Program-made: the position numbers and the translations under genes
Shown: piece after piece, positions 9,650 through 18,666 of the stretch
Position numbering within the stretch: the first letter of the stretch is position 1
How the letters are laid out: the number at the start of each line of letters is the position of its first letter
Assembly (NCBI RefSeq): GCF_900290235.1
Contig: NZ_OLMK01000015.1
Location: 62,001-126,000 of the forward strand
DNA from: Streptomyces sp. MA5143a
GTDB lineage: Bacteria; Actinomycetota; Actinomycetes; Streptomycetales; Streptomycetaceae
Reading direction: 5' to 3'
DNA: 64,000 nucleotides
The notes under the pieces: generated by a model
The model's database searches: none
Told to the model about the DNA's origin: nothing
The model's input: the letters and a program-made list of their open reading frames with translations, nothing else

Positions 9650-10762
9650 CTACCGCCGTTCCTGCTTCTGCTTGCACTCGACGCACAGGGTGGCCCTGGG
9701 GAAGGCCTGCATGCGCGCCTTGCCGATCGGGTTGCCGCAGCTCTCGCAGAGGCCGTACGTGCCCGTGGCGAGCCGCTCCAGGGCGCGCTCGGTCTGGTCG
9801 AGCATCTCGCGCGCGTTGTGGGCCAGCGCCATCTCGTGCTCACGCGTGATGTTCTTGGCGCCGGTGTCGGCCTGGTCGTCGCCGGCACCGTCGCCGGAGT
9901 CCCGCATGAGACCCGTGAGCGACTTCTCGGAGGCGTCCAGCTCCGCCCGCAGCCGCATCGCCTCGGACGTCAGCTCCGTACGGGCCTCGGCGACCTCCTC
10001 CGGGCTCCAGGGGTCCTCACCGGGCCGTACCGCCAGCTCGCCGGGGTCCGCCGCGGCGGGCCGTGCCTTGGGGACGGCGGTGGGCTTCTTCGCCGCCGTA
10101 GCCGTACCAGGAGTGTTCTTCGCAACCACCGTCGTGGCTCCCGTCGTCTCGGCGGCCTCGGCCGCGCCCGCCTTCTCGGCCTCGCTCGTCGCGGAGGTGT
10201 TCCGGGCGGTGCTCTTCTTGGATGTGCTGCTCTTCGTGGCCGCCGTCTTCTCGGCGGCACCCTGCTTGGCCACCGCTTCGGCGGCCGCGCTCTTCCCGGC
10301 CGCCGACCGCGCGGCGGCACCGTCCTTCCCGGCGGTCTTCCGGGCCGCCGTCTTCTTCCCCGCGGCCCTCTCGGCCGTGGTCCCCCGCGCCTCGGTCTCC
10401 TTCCCCGCGGTCTTCTTCCCCGCGGTCTTCTTCCCTTCGGTCTTCCCCGCGGCGGTCTTCTTGGCCGCGGTCTTCCCCACCACGCTCTTCTCCCCCGCGG
10501 TCCTCTTCGCGGCGCTCGTACCGGCCGCCTTCTTCTTCGTCACCCGCACGGCCCCGGCACCCGGCGTTGCCTCCTCCTCGGCGCCGGACCTCGGCCCCAC
10601 CGCGGCGGTGCTCGCGGCGGTGCTCGCGGCGGTCCTCGCGGCTCCCTTCTCCGCCGTCGTTCCCCCGGCGTCCGTCCTCCGGGCGCTCGTCCTGCTGGTG
10701 GCCGCCTTCGTTCCCGGGGTCGCGGGGACCCGCTTCCTGCCGCTCACGTCCTTCGCCACCAT
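9650..10762 (-). CDS. DksA/TraR-type zinc-finger protein with Ala/Lys-rich histone-like N-terminal tail
   Basis: 370 aa from ATG 10762 (MVAKDVSGRKRVPATPGTKA). Residues 1 to about 240 are low-complexity Ala/Lys/Thr/Gly/Glu with repeated AAGKKTAGK-type units, resembling histone H1 or the HupS tail. The last 110 residues form the DksA/TraR module: a coiled-coil-like helix pair and a C4 zinc finger (CESCGNPIGKARMQAFPRATLCVEC). DksA-family proteins enter the RNA polymerase secondary channel. The basic tail could add DNA binding, which is inference. The upstream ATG at 10840 would add 26 unrelated residues. Divergent from the ileS leader. Confidence 0.85.
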   Translation of the reverse strand: MVAKDVSGRKRVPATPGTKAATSRTSARRTDAGGTTAEKGAARTAASTAASTAAVGPRSGAEEEATPGAGAVRVTKKKAAGTSAAKRTAGEKSVVGKTAAKKTAAGKTEGKKTAGKKTAGKETEARGTTAERAAGKKTAARKTAGKDGAAARSAAGKSAAAEAVAKQGAAEKTAATKSSTSKKSTARNTSATSEAEKAGAAEAAETTGATTVVAKNTPGTATAAKKPTAVPKARPAAADPGELAVRPGEDPWSPEEVAEARTELTSEAMRLRAELDASEKSLTGLMRDSGDGAGDDQADTGAKNITREHEMALAHNAREMLDQTERALERLATGTYGLCESCGNPIGKARMQAFPRATLCVECKQKQERR

Positions 10763-11082
10763 GGCCGCGGCCCCTTCACATATTGTGATCTTGCACGCGA
10801 ATCGTGCTGGGACGATAAATCGACCCGAGTCCCGCGGCAACGGGGCAGACCACCCATTCCGGTCGCCCCGCGACCGTCACGCGGCGAGCCTGCAAGCGTT
10901 GTGCCCAGCTCCCCGCCGGGTATTCCGCCCCGCCGCGGGTCCCGGGATCCGGACGTCCGGGCCGCTCCATTCGGGTCACCCCGCAGGTCACCGCCTCACC
11001 CGGCCGCCGAGCCCGCCCTGGACCCCCGTCGGCCCCACCAGGGGCGCCGCGAAACCGGTCGGCCGCTGTCCGCCCGGCGCCG
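10763..11082. other. Divergent intergenic region between the DksA-like gene and the ileS leader
   Basis: About 320 bp with no gene. It must hold the minus-strand promoter of the DksA-like gene and, at its right edge, the ileS leader promoter. The palindrome TCACATATTGTGA (10776-10788) lies just upstream of the DksA-like start. I cannot assign it to a known regulator. Confidence 0.4.
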
Positions 11083-11088
11083 TACACT
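11083..11088 (+). promoter_or_regulatory. Candidate -10 of the ileS leader
   Basis: TACACT fits the TAnnnT -10 and would start transcription near 11095, giving a leader of about 305 nt up to the ileS ATG. No convincing -35 is visible. Confidence 0.35.
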
Positions 11089-11094
11089 GGGCGC

Positions 11095-11400
11095 AGCGAA
11101 AAGCGCGGATGGGGACGAGTAGCGCCGTACGCAGCCAAGAGCGACCCGGGGACGGTGGAAGCCCGGGGGCGAGCGCGACGCGAAGATCACCCCGGAGCCG
11201 CCGGAAGAACGCCGAGCCCCTCGGGACACGGCCAGTAGACCCGGCATCGCGACCTCAATGAGGGGGCTCGTCACGGCGTACGACGCGACGACGGGCCAAG
11301 GAGGGTGGTACCGCGGGAGCGCGCCGCACACGGCGTACGCAGGATGAAGGCTCTCGTCCCTCCGACGGAAGGCAGCAAGTCCGTTGGAGGAAGCTCGCTC
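11095..11400 (+). promoter_or_regulatory. ileS T-box riboswitch (translational type)
   Basis: The T-box core AGGGTGGTACCGCGG is at 11302-11316, and an Ile codon ATC at 11186-11188 is the likely specifier. Two exclusive pairings are visible. The sequester stem pairs 11359-11369 with 11380-11390 over 11 bp and buries the GGAGGA Shine-Dalgarno at 11386-11391. The anti-sequester pairs GGAGGG (11300-11305) with CCCTCC (11358-11363) and frees it. Uncharged tRNA-Ile should stabilise the second form and switch translation on. Actinobacterial ileS leaders are known to work this way. Confidence 0.92.
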
Positions 11401-14400
11401 ATGACAGAGCCGACGTACCGCCAGGTGCCCGCCCAGGTCGACCTGCCCGCGCTCGAGCACGCGGTGCTCGACTTCTGGCGCGAGCAGAAGATCTTCGCCA
11501 AGAGCCTGGAGCAGTCCGAGGGTCGCCCCGAATGGGTGTTCTACGAGGGTCCGCCCACCGCCAACGGCATGCCGGGTGCCCACCACATCGAGGCCCGCGT
11601 CTTCAAGGACGTCTTCCCCCGCTTCCGCACCATGCGCGGCTACCACGTGGCCCGCAAGGCCGGCTGGGACTGCCACGGCCTGCCGGTGGAGCTGGCGGTC
11701 GAGAAGGAGCTCGGCTTCAACGGCAAGAAGGACATCGAGGCGTACGGCATCGCCGAGTTCAACGCCAAGTGCCGTGAGTCCGTGCTCCGCCACACCGACG
11801 CGTTCTCCGACCTGACGACCCGCATGGGCTACTGGGTCGACCTCGACGACGCGTACGTGACCATGGAGCCCGAGTACATCGAGTCCGTCTGGTGGTCGCT
11901 GAAGGAGATCTTCAACAAGGGCCTGCTGGTCCAGGACCACCGCGTGGCCCCCTGGTGCCCCCGCTGCGGCACCGGCCTGTCGGACCACGAGCTGGCGCAG
12001 GGTTACGAGACGGTCGTCGACCCCTCGGTGTACGTCCGTTTCCCGCTCACCTCCGGTCCGCTCGCGGGCGAGGCCGCGCTCCTGGTGTGGACGACCACGC
12101 CGTGGACGCTGGTGTCCAACACCGCGGTCGCCGCCCACCCCGAGGTCACCTACGTGGTCGCCACGGACGGCACCGAGAAGCTCGTCGTCGCCGAGCCGCT
12201 CGTCGCCAAGGCGCTCGGCGAGGGCTGGGAGACCACCGGCCAGTCCTTCACCGGCGCCGAGATGGAGCGCTGGACCTATCAACGTCCGTTCGAGCTCGTG
12301 GAGTTCCCCGAGCCCGCCCACTTCGTGGTGAACGCCGAGTACGTGACCACCGAGGACGGCACGGGTCTGGTCCACCAGTCCCCCGCCTTCGGCGAGGACG
12401 ACCTCAAGGTGTGCCGCGCGTACGGCCTGCCGGTGATCAACCCGGTCCGCCCGGACGGCACGTTCGAGGAGGACGTCCCGATGGTCGGCGGCGTCTTCTT
12501 CAAGAAGGCGGACGAGAAGCTCACCGAGGACCTCCAGAGCCGGGGCCTGCTGTTCAAGCACATCCCGTACGAGCACAGCTACCCCCACTGCTGGCGCTGC
12601 CACACCGCGCTCCTCTACTACGCGCAGCCGTCCTGGTACATCCGCACCACCGCCGTCAAGGACCGCCTCCTCCAGGAGAACGAGAAGACCAACTGGTTCC
12701 CCGACTCGGTCAAGCACGGCCGCTTCGGCGACTGGCTGAACAACAACATCGACTGGGCGCTGTCCCGCAACCGCTACTGGGGCACCCCGCTGCCCATCTG
12801 GCGCTGCGAGGAGGGTCACCTCACCTGCGTGGGCTCCCGCGAGGAGCTGAGCCGGCTCTCCGGCACCGACCAGTCGGAGCTGGACCCGCACCGCCCGTTC
12901 ATCGACGCGGTCACCTTCCCGTGCCCCGAGGGCGGCTGCGGCAGCACCGCGACGCGCGTCCCGGAGGTCATCGACGCCTGGTACGACTCGGGCTCGATGC
13001 CGTTCGCGCAGTGGGGCTACCCGTACAAGAACAAGGAGCTCTTCGAGAGCCGCTACCCGGCCCAGTTCATCAGTGAGGCCATCGACCAGACCCGCGGCTG
13101 GTTCTACACGCTGATGGCGGTCGGCACGCTGGTCTTCGACAAGTCCAGTTACGAGAACGTCGTGTGCCTCGGCCACATCCTCGCCGAGGACGGCCGCAAG
13201 ATGTCCAAGCACCTCGGCAACATCCTCCAGCCGATCCCGCTCATGGACCAGCACGGCGCCGACGCGGTCCGCTGGTTCATGGCGGCCGGCGGCTCCCCCT
13301 GGGCGGCCCGCCGCGTCGGCCACGGCACGATCCAGGAGGTCGTGCGCAAGACCCTCCTCACGTACTGGAACACGGTCGCCTTCCAGGCCCTGTACGCCCG
13401 TACGTCGAACTGGGCGCCGTCCGAGGCGGACCCGGCCCCCGCCGACCGCCCCGTCCTGGACCGCTGGCTGCTGAGCGAGCTGCACGCCCTCGTCGACCAG
13501 GTGACGCAGTCGCTGGAGGCGTACGACACCCAGCGCGCCGGCAAGCTCCTCTCCGCGTTCGTGGACGACCTGTCGAACTGGTACGTCCGCCGCTCGCGCC
13601 GCCGCTTCTGGCAGGGCGACAAGGCCGCGCTGCGCACCCTGCACGAGGTCGTCGAGACGGTCACCAAGCTGATGGCCCCGCTGACCCCGTTCATCACCGA
13701 GCGGGTCTGGCAGGACCTGATCGTGCCGGTGTCCCCGGGCGCCCCGGAGTCCGTGCACCTGGCGTCCTGGCCGGAGGCGGACCTCACCGCCATCGACCCG
13801 GAGCTGTCGAAGCAGATGGTGCTCGTCCGCCGTCTCGTGGAGCTGGGCCGGGCCACGCGCGCGGAGTCGGGCGTCAAGACCCGCCAGCCGCTGTCCCGCG
13901 CCCTGGTGGCCGCCACCGGGTTCGACTCCCTGGACCCCGAGCTGCACACGCAGATCACGGAAGAGCTGAACGTGACCTCGCTCGCCTCGCTGAGCGAGGT
14001 CGGCGGCAGTCTGGTGGACACCACCGCCAAGGCGAACTTCCGCGCCCTCGGCAAGCGCTTCGGCAAGCGCGTCCAGGACGTGGCCAAGGCCGTGGCGAAC
14101 GCGGACGCAGCCGCCCTCTCCCTCGCCCTGCGCGAGGGCACGGCGTCGGTCGAGGTCGACGGCGAGACGATCACCCTGGCACCGGACGAGGTGATCATCA
14201 CGGAGACCCCGCGCGAGGGCTGGTCGGTCGCCTCCGACTCGGGTGCGACGGTGGCCCTGGACCTGGAGATCACGGAGGAGCTCCGCCGGGCGGGCCTCGC
14301 CCGTGACGCGATCCGTCTGATCCAGGAGGCCCGCAAGAACAGCGGCCTCGACGTGGCCGACCGTATCGCCCTGCGCTGGACCGCGACCGACGAGGCGGTG

Positions 14401-14544
14401 GTCGACGCGCTCACCGAGCACGCCGGGCTGATCGCCGACGAGGTCCTCGCGACGGACTTCGCCACCGGGGAGGCCGACGACACCTACGGCGCCCCGTTCA
14501 CGGACGAGGCCCTGACCCTGACGTTCCGCCTCCGCAAGGCGTGA
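11401..14544 (+). CDS. ileS: Isoleucyl-tRNA synthetase, type 2
   Basis: 1047 aa from ATG 11401, placed by the T-box-controlled GGAGGA ribosome site 9 bp upstream. It charges tRNA-Ile. The class I core has the HIGH-equivalent motif as GAHH (TANGMPGAHHIEAR), then the CP1 editing domain (WTTTPWTLVSNTAV) and KMSKH, followed by the anticodon-binding domain and a long type 2 C-terminal region. Size and sequence are of the eukaryote-like type 2 enzymes. The GxHH signature, rather than HxGH, is the feature linked to extreme mupirocin resistance in type 2 enzymes. Monocistronic, ending before a strong hairpin. Confidence 0.97.
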   Translation: MTEPTYRQVPAQVDLPALEHAVLDFWREQKIFAKSLEQSEGRPEWVFYEGPPTANGMPGAHHIEARVFKDVFPRFRTMRGYHVARKAGWDCHGLPVELAVEKELGFNGKKDIEAYGIAEFNAKCRESVLRHTDAFSDLTTRMGYWVDLDDAYVTMEPEYIESVWWSLKEIFNKGLLVQDHRVAPWCPRCGTGLSDHELAQGYETVVDPSVYVRFPLTSGPLAGEAALLVWTTTPWTLVSNTAVAAHPEVTYVVATDGTEKLVVAEPLVAKALGEGWETTGQSFTGAEMERWTYQRPFELVEFPEPAHFVVNAEYVTTEDGTGLVHQSPAFGEDDLKVCRAYGLPVINPVRPDGTFEEDVPMVGGVFFKKADEKLTEDLQSRGLLFKHIPYEHSYPHCWRCHTALLYYAQPSWYIRTTAVKDRLLQENEKTNWFPDSVKHGRFGDWLNNNIDWALSRNRYWGTPLPIWRCEEGHLTCVGSREELSRLSGTDQSELDPHRPFIDAVTFPCPEGGCGSTATRVPEVIDAWYDSGSMPFAQWGYPYKNKELFESRYPAQFISEAIDQTRGWFYTLMAVGTLVFDKSSYENVVCLGHILAEDGRKMSKHLGNILQPIPLMDQHGADAVRWFMAAGGSPWAARRVGHGTIQEVVRKTLLTYWNTVAFQALYARTSNWAPSEADPAPADRPVLDRWLLSELHALVDQVTQSLEAYDTQRAGKLLSAFVDDLSNWYVRRSRRRFWQGDKAALRTLHEVVETVTKLMAPLTPFITERVWQDLIVPVSPGAPESVHLASWPEADLTAIDPELSKQMVLVRRLVELGRATRAESGVKTRQPLSRALVAATGFDSLDPELHTQITEELNVTSLASLSEVGGSLVDTTAKANFRALGKRFGKRVQDVAKAVANADAAALSLALREGTASVEVDGETITLAPDEVIITETPREGWSVASDSGATVALDLEITEELRRAGLARDAIRLIQEARKNSGLDVADRIALRWTATDEAVVDALTEHAGLIADEVLATDFATGEADDTYGAPFTDEALTLTFRLRKA

Positions 14545-14607
14545 CACTGCCCCGCTGAACCGCCCGGCTCGGAGCCGACCGCTCCGAGCCGCGACGCCGA
14601 ACAGGAC

Positions 14608-14651
14608 CGAAGGCCCGGCGACACCGCACAGACGGTGTCGCCGGGCCTTCG
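14608..14651. terminator. Hairpin terminator after ileS
   Basis: A perfect 19-bp inverted repeat (arms 14608-14626 and 14633-14651, core GGCCCGGCGACACCG) with a 6-nt loop, 60 bp after the ileS stop. Being symmetric, it may act in both directions. Confidence 0.8.
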
Positions 14652-14724
14652 GCGTGGTGTGCGCAGGACATGTGCCCCACGCGCGAACAACCGTCCCCAA
14701 CACCCCCGAACGCGCGTAGCACAA

Positions 14725-14763
14725 GGGCGGGGCCCCGGACCGAAGAGATCCGGGGCCCCGCCC
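14725..14763 (-). terminator. Hairpin terminator after divIVA
   Basis: A 15-bp perfect GC stem (arms 14725-14739 and 14749-14763, GGGCGGGGCCCCGGA) with a 9-nt loop, 37 bp beyond the divIVA stop on the minus strand. It ends the dcw-side transcription unit opposite the ileS terminator. Confidence 0.8.
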
Positions 14764-14799
14764 TGAACGCTGCCGACGCCTATGGCGTGCCGGTGATGA

Positions 14800-16035
14800 T
14801 CAGTTGTCGTCCTCGTCGATGAGGAAGCCCCGCATCGGCGAGGGAGCCTGCCCCATCGGCGACGGACCCTGCGGCCGGACCGGAGCCATCGGCTGGGTCA
14901 TGGCCGGGGACATCTGCTGCTGACTGCCGTAGGAGGGCGCGGCCGGCGCCGGGGCGCCACCCATGCCCTGGCCACCGTACGACGGCGCGCTCGCACCGGC
15001 CGGCGCCATGGACGGCGACGGGGACGGCGGCAGCGACGCGGTCGCCGGGGTCCGCGGCGGGGCCAGCGAGTCGTCCGCCTGGGTCTCCAGCTGACGCAGC
15101 TGCGACTCCAGGTAGGACTTCAGACGCGTGCGGTACTCGCGCTCGAAGCCGCGCAGGTCCTCGACCTTGCGCTCCAGCGTGGCGCGGGCGGACTCCAGGG
15201 AGCCCATCGCGACACGGTGCTTCTCCTGCGCGTCCCGCTCCAGGGCGTCGGCCTTGGCACGGGCGTCCCGCTCCAGACCCTCGGCGCGGCTACGGGCCTC
15301 GCCGACGATCTTGTTGGCCTCGGAACGGGCCTCGGCGATCGCCTGGTCGGCGGTCTGCTGGGCCAGCGAGAGCACACGCGCGGCACTGTCGCCGCCCGGG
15401 CCCTGACCGGGGCCGCCCATCGGACCGCCCATGGGGCCGCCCATCGGGCCACCCATCTGCTGCATGGGCGGCTGGCCACCCATCGGGCCCTGCCCCATCT
15501 GGGGCTGACCCATCTGGCCCTGACCCATGGGGCCCTGGCCCATCGGCCCCTGACCCATCGGTCCGGGACCCTGCTGCCCCTGGCCACCAGGGCCGGCGGG
15601 CAGCTGCGGCGCACCGCTCGGCAGCTGGGGCGGGCCACCCATGGGGCCCCCCATCTGCTGCGGCGGGCCCGATATCCCAGCGGGTACGGGAGCGCCGGGT
15701 CCTCGCATGCCCTGCTGCTGCATGCCACCCTGCTGCATACCGCCCGGCTGCATGCCACCTTGCTGCATGCCGCCCTGCTGCATGCCACCTTGCTGCATGC
15801 CACCCTGCTGCTGGTCCTGCGGCTCGGGGGGCTTGCGCATGTTCTGCTGATTCTGGGCAGCAGCACGCGTGGCCGCGGCGAGCTTGGCACGCAGGTCCTC
15901 GTTCTCACGAAGCAAGCGCGTCAGTTCGGCTTCGACCTCATCGAGGAAGGCATCGACCTCGTCCTCGTCATAGCCTTCTCGGAGGCGGACGGTCGTGAAC
16001 TGCTTGTTCCGCACGTCCTCGGGGGTCAACGGCAT
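14800..16035 (-). CDS. divIVA: DivIVA (Wag31) polar-growth determinant
   Basis: 411 aa. The N-terminal membrane-curvature domain is clear ([38 protein letters not shown]), followed by a first coiled coil. A low-complexity linker (about residues 70-215) has tandem QQGGM and GQGPM units. A second long coiled coil (about 215-320) and a Pro/Ser/Ala/Gln-rich C-terminus ending [10 protein letters not shown] follow. In Streptomyces DivIVA assembles at hyphal tips and directs tip growth and branching. It is the last gene of the minus-strand cluster after yggT, and its linker is much longer than in Mycobacterium Wag31. Confidence 0.97.
   Translation of the reverse strand: MPLTPEDVRNKQFTTVRLREGYDEDEVDAFLDEVEAELTRLLRENEDLRAKLAAATRAAAQNQQNMRKPPEPQDQQQGGMQQGGMQQGGMQQGGMQPGGMQQGGMQQQGMRGPGAPVPAGISGPPQQMGGPMGGPPQLPSGAPQLPAGPGGQGQQGPGPMGQGPMGQGPMGQGQMGQPQMGQGPMGGQPPMQQMGGPMGGPMGGPMGGPGQGPGGDSAARVLSLAQQTADQAIAEARSEANKIVGEARSRAEGLERDARAKADALERDAQEKHRVAMGSLESARATLERKVEDLRGFEREYRTRLKSYLESQLRQLETQADDSLAPPRTPATASLPPSPSPSMAPAGASAPSYGGQGMGGAPAPAAPSYGSQQQMSPAMTQPMAPVRPQGPSPMGQAPSPMRGFLIDEDDN
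15715..15820 (-). repeat. 15-bp tandem repeats inside divIVA
   Basis: About seven near-perfect copies of a 15-bp unit (GGTGGCATGCAGCAG on the coding strand) encode the QQGGM repeats of the DivIVA linker. Unequal crossing-over could change the copy number between strains. Confidence 0.8.
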
Positions 16036-16081
16036 CTCTTCACCTCAACGTAGTCGTCGGCATTCGGCAAGACCGCATCTC

Positions 16082-16378
16082 TCACACCGTTCCCATCCCG
16101 CTGGCCACTACCGTGCGCAGGATAAAAACGATGATCATCAGCACGAAGAAGGACAGGTCGAGCGCCACGCCCCCGAGACGCAGCGGCGGAATGAACCGCC
16201 GCAGAAGCTTGAGCGGTGGATCAGTGACAGTGTAGGTGGCCTCCAGAACGACCACCATCGCCTTGCCGGGTTGCCATGAGCGGGCGAACTGGAAGACGTA
16301 GTCCATGACCAACCGGAAGATCAGCACGATGAAGAACACCGTCAGCGCGATGTAGAGGATCGTCAAGACCACGCTCAT
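16082..16378 (-). CDS. YggT family membrane protein
   Basis: 98 aa from ATG 16378 (MSVVLTILYIALTVFFIVLI). Two hydrophobic segments (residues 3-25 and about 70-92) flank a short loop with the family motif VTDPPLKLLRRFIPPLRLGGVALDLS. YggT proteins sit beside sepF and divIVA in most actinobacteria; their molecular role is not established. The open frame extends 40 residues upstream, but those residues lack family similarity. Confidence 0.9.
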   Translation of the reverse strand: MSVVLTILYIALTVFFIVLIFRLVMDYVFQFARSWQPGKAMVVVLEATYTVTDPPLKLLRRFIPPLRLGGVALDLSFFVLMIIVFILRTVVASGMGTV

Positions 16379-16439
16379 GTCCGGTGTTTCCCTCTCCCCG
16401 TTCCGTGCTGCCTGTACTGCTGTTTCCGGGTGGTGCGTC

Positions 16440-17081
16440 TCAGCTCTGGTTGAAGAACCCGCCCTCTGCGATGCGGGCCTTGTCCTCCGCCGTGACATCG
16501 ACGTTAGCAGGCGACAACAGGAACACCTTCTGCGTCACCCGCTCGATGCTGCCGTGAAGACCAAACACCAAACCTGCCGCAAAGTCGACAAGTCGCTTCG
16601 CATCTGTGTCGTCCATCTCAGTCAGATTCATGATCACCGGGGTGCCCTCACGGAAGTGTTCCCCGATGGTACGGGCCTCGTTGTAGGTCCGCGGGTGCAA
16701 CGTCGTGATCCGATACGGCTCTCGTTCGGACACGACCTTGGGCATGATCACCGGTGCGTTCTTCTCCAGACTGGAACGGTCTTGTGTGATGGACGCCACG
16801 GGTGCGATCCGGGCGGGTCGCACCGATTCCGCGGGGAGCGAAGTGGCGTGCGCCACCGGCTCGCGCTGCGCCGGGGGCTGCACCACTCGCACCGATTCAT
16901 CCCTTTGGGACTGATGTGACTGGTGTGACTGGTGCACCGGCTCGTGGCGCCGGTGGTCCCGCTCGGGCTCGGGGTCGAGCTCGGGCTCGAAGTCGTCATC
17001 GGGGTCGAATCCCCTGCCGTCGTACCCATCGTCCTCCACGAGGCCGAGGTAGACCGCCATCTTGCGCATCGCGCCGGCCAT
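16440..17081 (-). CDS. sepF: Cell division protein SepF
   Basis: 213 aa from ATG 17081 ([21 protein letters not shown]). An amphipathic N-terminal membrane anchor is followed by an acidic/His/Gln linker (about residues 20-120, with [10 protein letters not shown]) and the conserved C-terminal SepF domain ([32 protein letters not shown] ... [10 protein letters not shown]). SepF tethers FtsZ to the membrane; actinobacteria lacking ftsA depend on it, and no ftsA is seen here. The frame runs 204 residues further upstream through yggS territory, which is shadow sequence. Confidence 0.96.
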   Translation of the reverse strand: MAGAMRKMAVYLGLVEDDGYDGRGFDPDDDFEPELDPEPERDHRRHEPVHQSHQSHQSQRDESVRVVQPPAQREPVAHATSLPAESVRPARIAPVASITQDRSSLEKNAPVIMPKVVSEREPYRITTLHPRTYNEARTIGEHFREGTPVIMNLTEMDDTDAKRLVDFAAGLVFGLHGSIERVTQKVFLLSPANVDVTAEDKARIAEGGFFNQS

Positions 17082-17209
17082 GCTCTGAGTCCTCCGCTCT
17101 GTGGTGGATCGACTGACGACTTCCCAAGTGCCCGCGATCCACGAGGTCGTTGCACCGCCCTTCGGCGGAATGACCATATTTTCTGCTGTGGTCCGACTTC
17201 TTGGCGACG

Positions 17210-17929
17210 TTACCCGAGCCTGGGACGGACTCCGAGTACCGCAGTGCCGACGCGCACATGTGTCGCCCCTGCCGCCACGGCCTCCTCGAGGTCCGCACTC
17301 ATCCCCGCGGAGACCATGTTCGCAGCCGGATGGGCGCGGCGCAGGTCGGTCGACAAATCCATCAACCGCCCGAAGGCCTCGCGTTGGCGCCCGGCGTACT
17401 CGCCGGTGAGCGGCGCCACGGTCATCAGACCATCGAGCCGCACCCCTGGGGAGTCGGCGACAAGGTCGGCCAACCCCGCGATCCCGTCCGGCCCGACACC
17501 TCCGCGCGCCCCCCGGCCGCTCTCGTCCGCGTCGAGGGCGACCTGGATGAGGCACCCCACCTCGCGACCGACCCGGACCGCCTCCTTCGACAGCGCCGTG
17601 ACGAGCCGGGAACGGTCGACGGACTGCACGAGATCGGCATAACGCACCACAGAACGGACCTTGTTGGTCTGCAATTGACCCACGAAGTGCCACACAAGGG
17701 GCAGATCCGAGCAGTCCGCCGCCTTGGGGGCCGCGTCCTGGTCCTTGTTCTCGGCGACATGACGCACACCGAGCTCCGACAGGATCCGCACATCGCTCGC
17801 GGGGTACGTCTTGGTGACCACGATCAGGGTCACCTCTTCGCGCCCCCGCCCCGCGGCCGCGCAGGCCGCCGCGATGCGACCCTCCACCTTCGCCAGATTC
17901 GCGGCGAGTTGTGCCTTACGGTCGGTCAT
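17210..17929 (-). CDS. YggS-family PLP homeostasis protein
   Basis: 239 aa. A single alanine-racemase-type TIM barrel: the PLP lysine is K40 in [10 protein letters not shown], with [22 protein letters not shown] and [27 protein letters not shown] following. The family binds PLP and buffers B6 and amino-acid pools without a known catalytic turnover. ATG 17929 is chosen; ATG 17935, overlapping the pgeF stop (TGATG), would add Met-Gly. Coupled translation with pgeF is likely either way. Confidence 0.93.
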   Translation of the reverse strand: MTDRKAQLAANLAKVEGRIAAACAAAGRGREEVTLIVVTKTYPASDVRILSELGVRHVAENKDQDAAPKAADCSDLPLVWHFVGQLQTNKVRSVVRYADLVQSVDRSRLVTALSKEAVRVGREVGCLIQVALDADESGRGARGGVGPDGIAGLADLVADSPGVRLDGLMTVAPLTGEYAGRQREAFGRLMDLSTDLRRAHPAANMVSAGMSADLEEAVAAGATHVRVGTAVLGVRPRLG

Positions 17930-17934
17930 GCCCA

Positions 17935-18666
17935 TCAGTCCAGCCAGACATATCCCGCGAGTCGCCCCGTGGTGCGGTCGCGGCGGTACGAGAAGTGGTC
18001 GCGCGACTCCAGCGTGCACACCGGTGACTGCTCCCGGTCGTGCACCCCCAGTCGCTCCAGCTGGGAGTGCACTCCGGCGCTCACATCCACGGAGGGCGTG
18101 CCCCAACTGGTCTCGGCGTACGCCGTCGGCTCCACGGCGGCCACGTCGGCGCGCATCGCTTCGGGCACTTCGTAGCAGCGGCCGCAGACGGTGGGGCCGG
18201 TGCGGGCGACGATCCGCGCGGGGTCGGCGCCGAGTTCGATCATGGCCTTGACGGCGGCGGGGACGACCCCGGCGACCATTCCGGGCCGACCCGCGTGGGC
18301 GGCGGCCGCGACCCCGGCGACGGGGTCGGCCAGCAGTACGGGCACACAGTCGGCGGTGAGCACCGCGAGCGCGAGACCGCGCCCGGTGGTGACGATCGCG
18401 TCGACGGAAGGGATGTCGGCGGCGGATCCCCACGGCCCGTCGACCACCGACACGTCCGCGCCGTGCACCTGGTTCATCCAGACGACCCGGCCGGGGTCGA
18501 GGCCCAGCGACTTCGCGGCCAGCTCCCGGTTGGCCGTCACGGCGGCGGCGTCGTCCCCGACCGCCCCGCCGAGATTGAGCTCCTCATACGGAGCGGCGCT
18601 CACCCCGCCCCACCTGTCGGTGAAGGCGAAGTGCGCGCCGCTCGCGTTCTCGCGCTGTCCTATCAC
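17935..18666 (-). CDS. pgeF: Laccase-domain peptidoglycan editing protein (PgeF/YfiH family)
   Basis: 243 aa, GTG start overlapping the ftsZ stop by four bases (GTGA). The metal-binding His/Cys/His set is visible in [19 protein letters not shown] and [10 protein letters not shown]. The domain was first annotated as a multicopper polyphenol oxidase; E. coli YfiH was later shown to remove mis-incorporated amino acids from UDP-MurNAc precursors, which fits its place directly behind ftsZ in a wall-synthesis cluster. Function in Streptomyces is inferred. Confidence 0.9.
   Translation of the reverse strand: MIGQRENASGAHFAFTDRWGGVSAAPYEELNLGGAVGDDAAAVTANRELAAKSLGLDPGRVVWMNQVHGADVSVVDGPWGSAADIPSVDAIVTTGRGLALAVLTADCVPVLLADPVAGVAAAAHAGRPGMVAGVVPAAVKAMIELGADPARIVARTGPTVCGRCYEVPEAMRADVAAVEPTAYAETSWGTPSVDVSAGVHSQLERLGVHDREQSPVCTLESRDHFSYRRDRTTGRLAGYVWLD

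Noticed and set aside
10776..10788. TCACATATTGTGA as a CRP site
   Set aside because: The half-sites are in the wrong order and too close: CRP needs TGTGA-n6-TCACA.
10996..14724. A 1242-codon open frame antisense to ileS
   Set aside because: It is the GC-rich shadow of ileS on the other strand. It has no family similarity, a composition of Arg/Gly/Val/Asp/His repeats, and spans the T-box and terminators.
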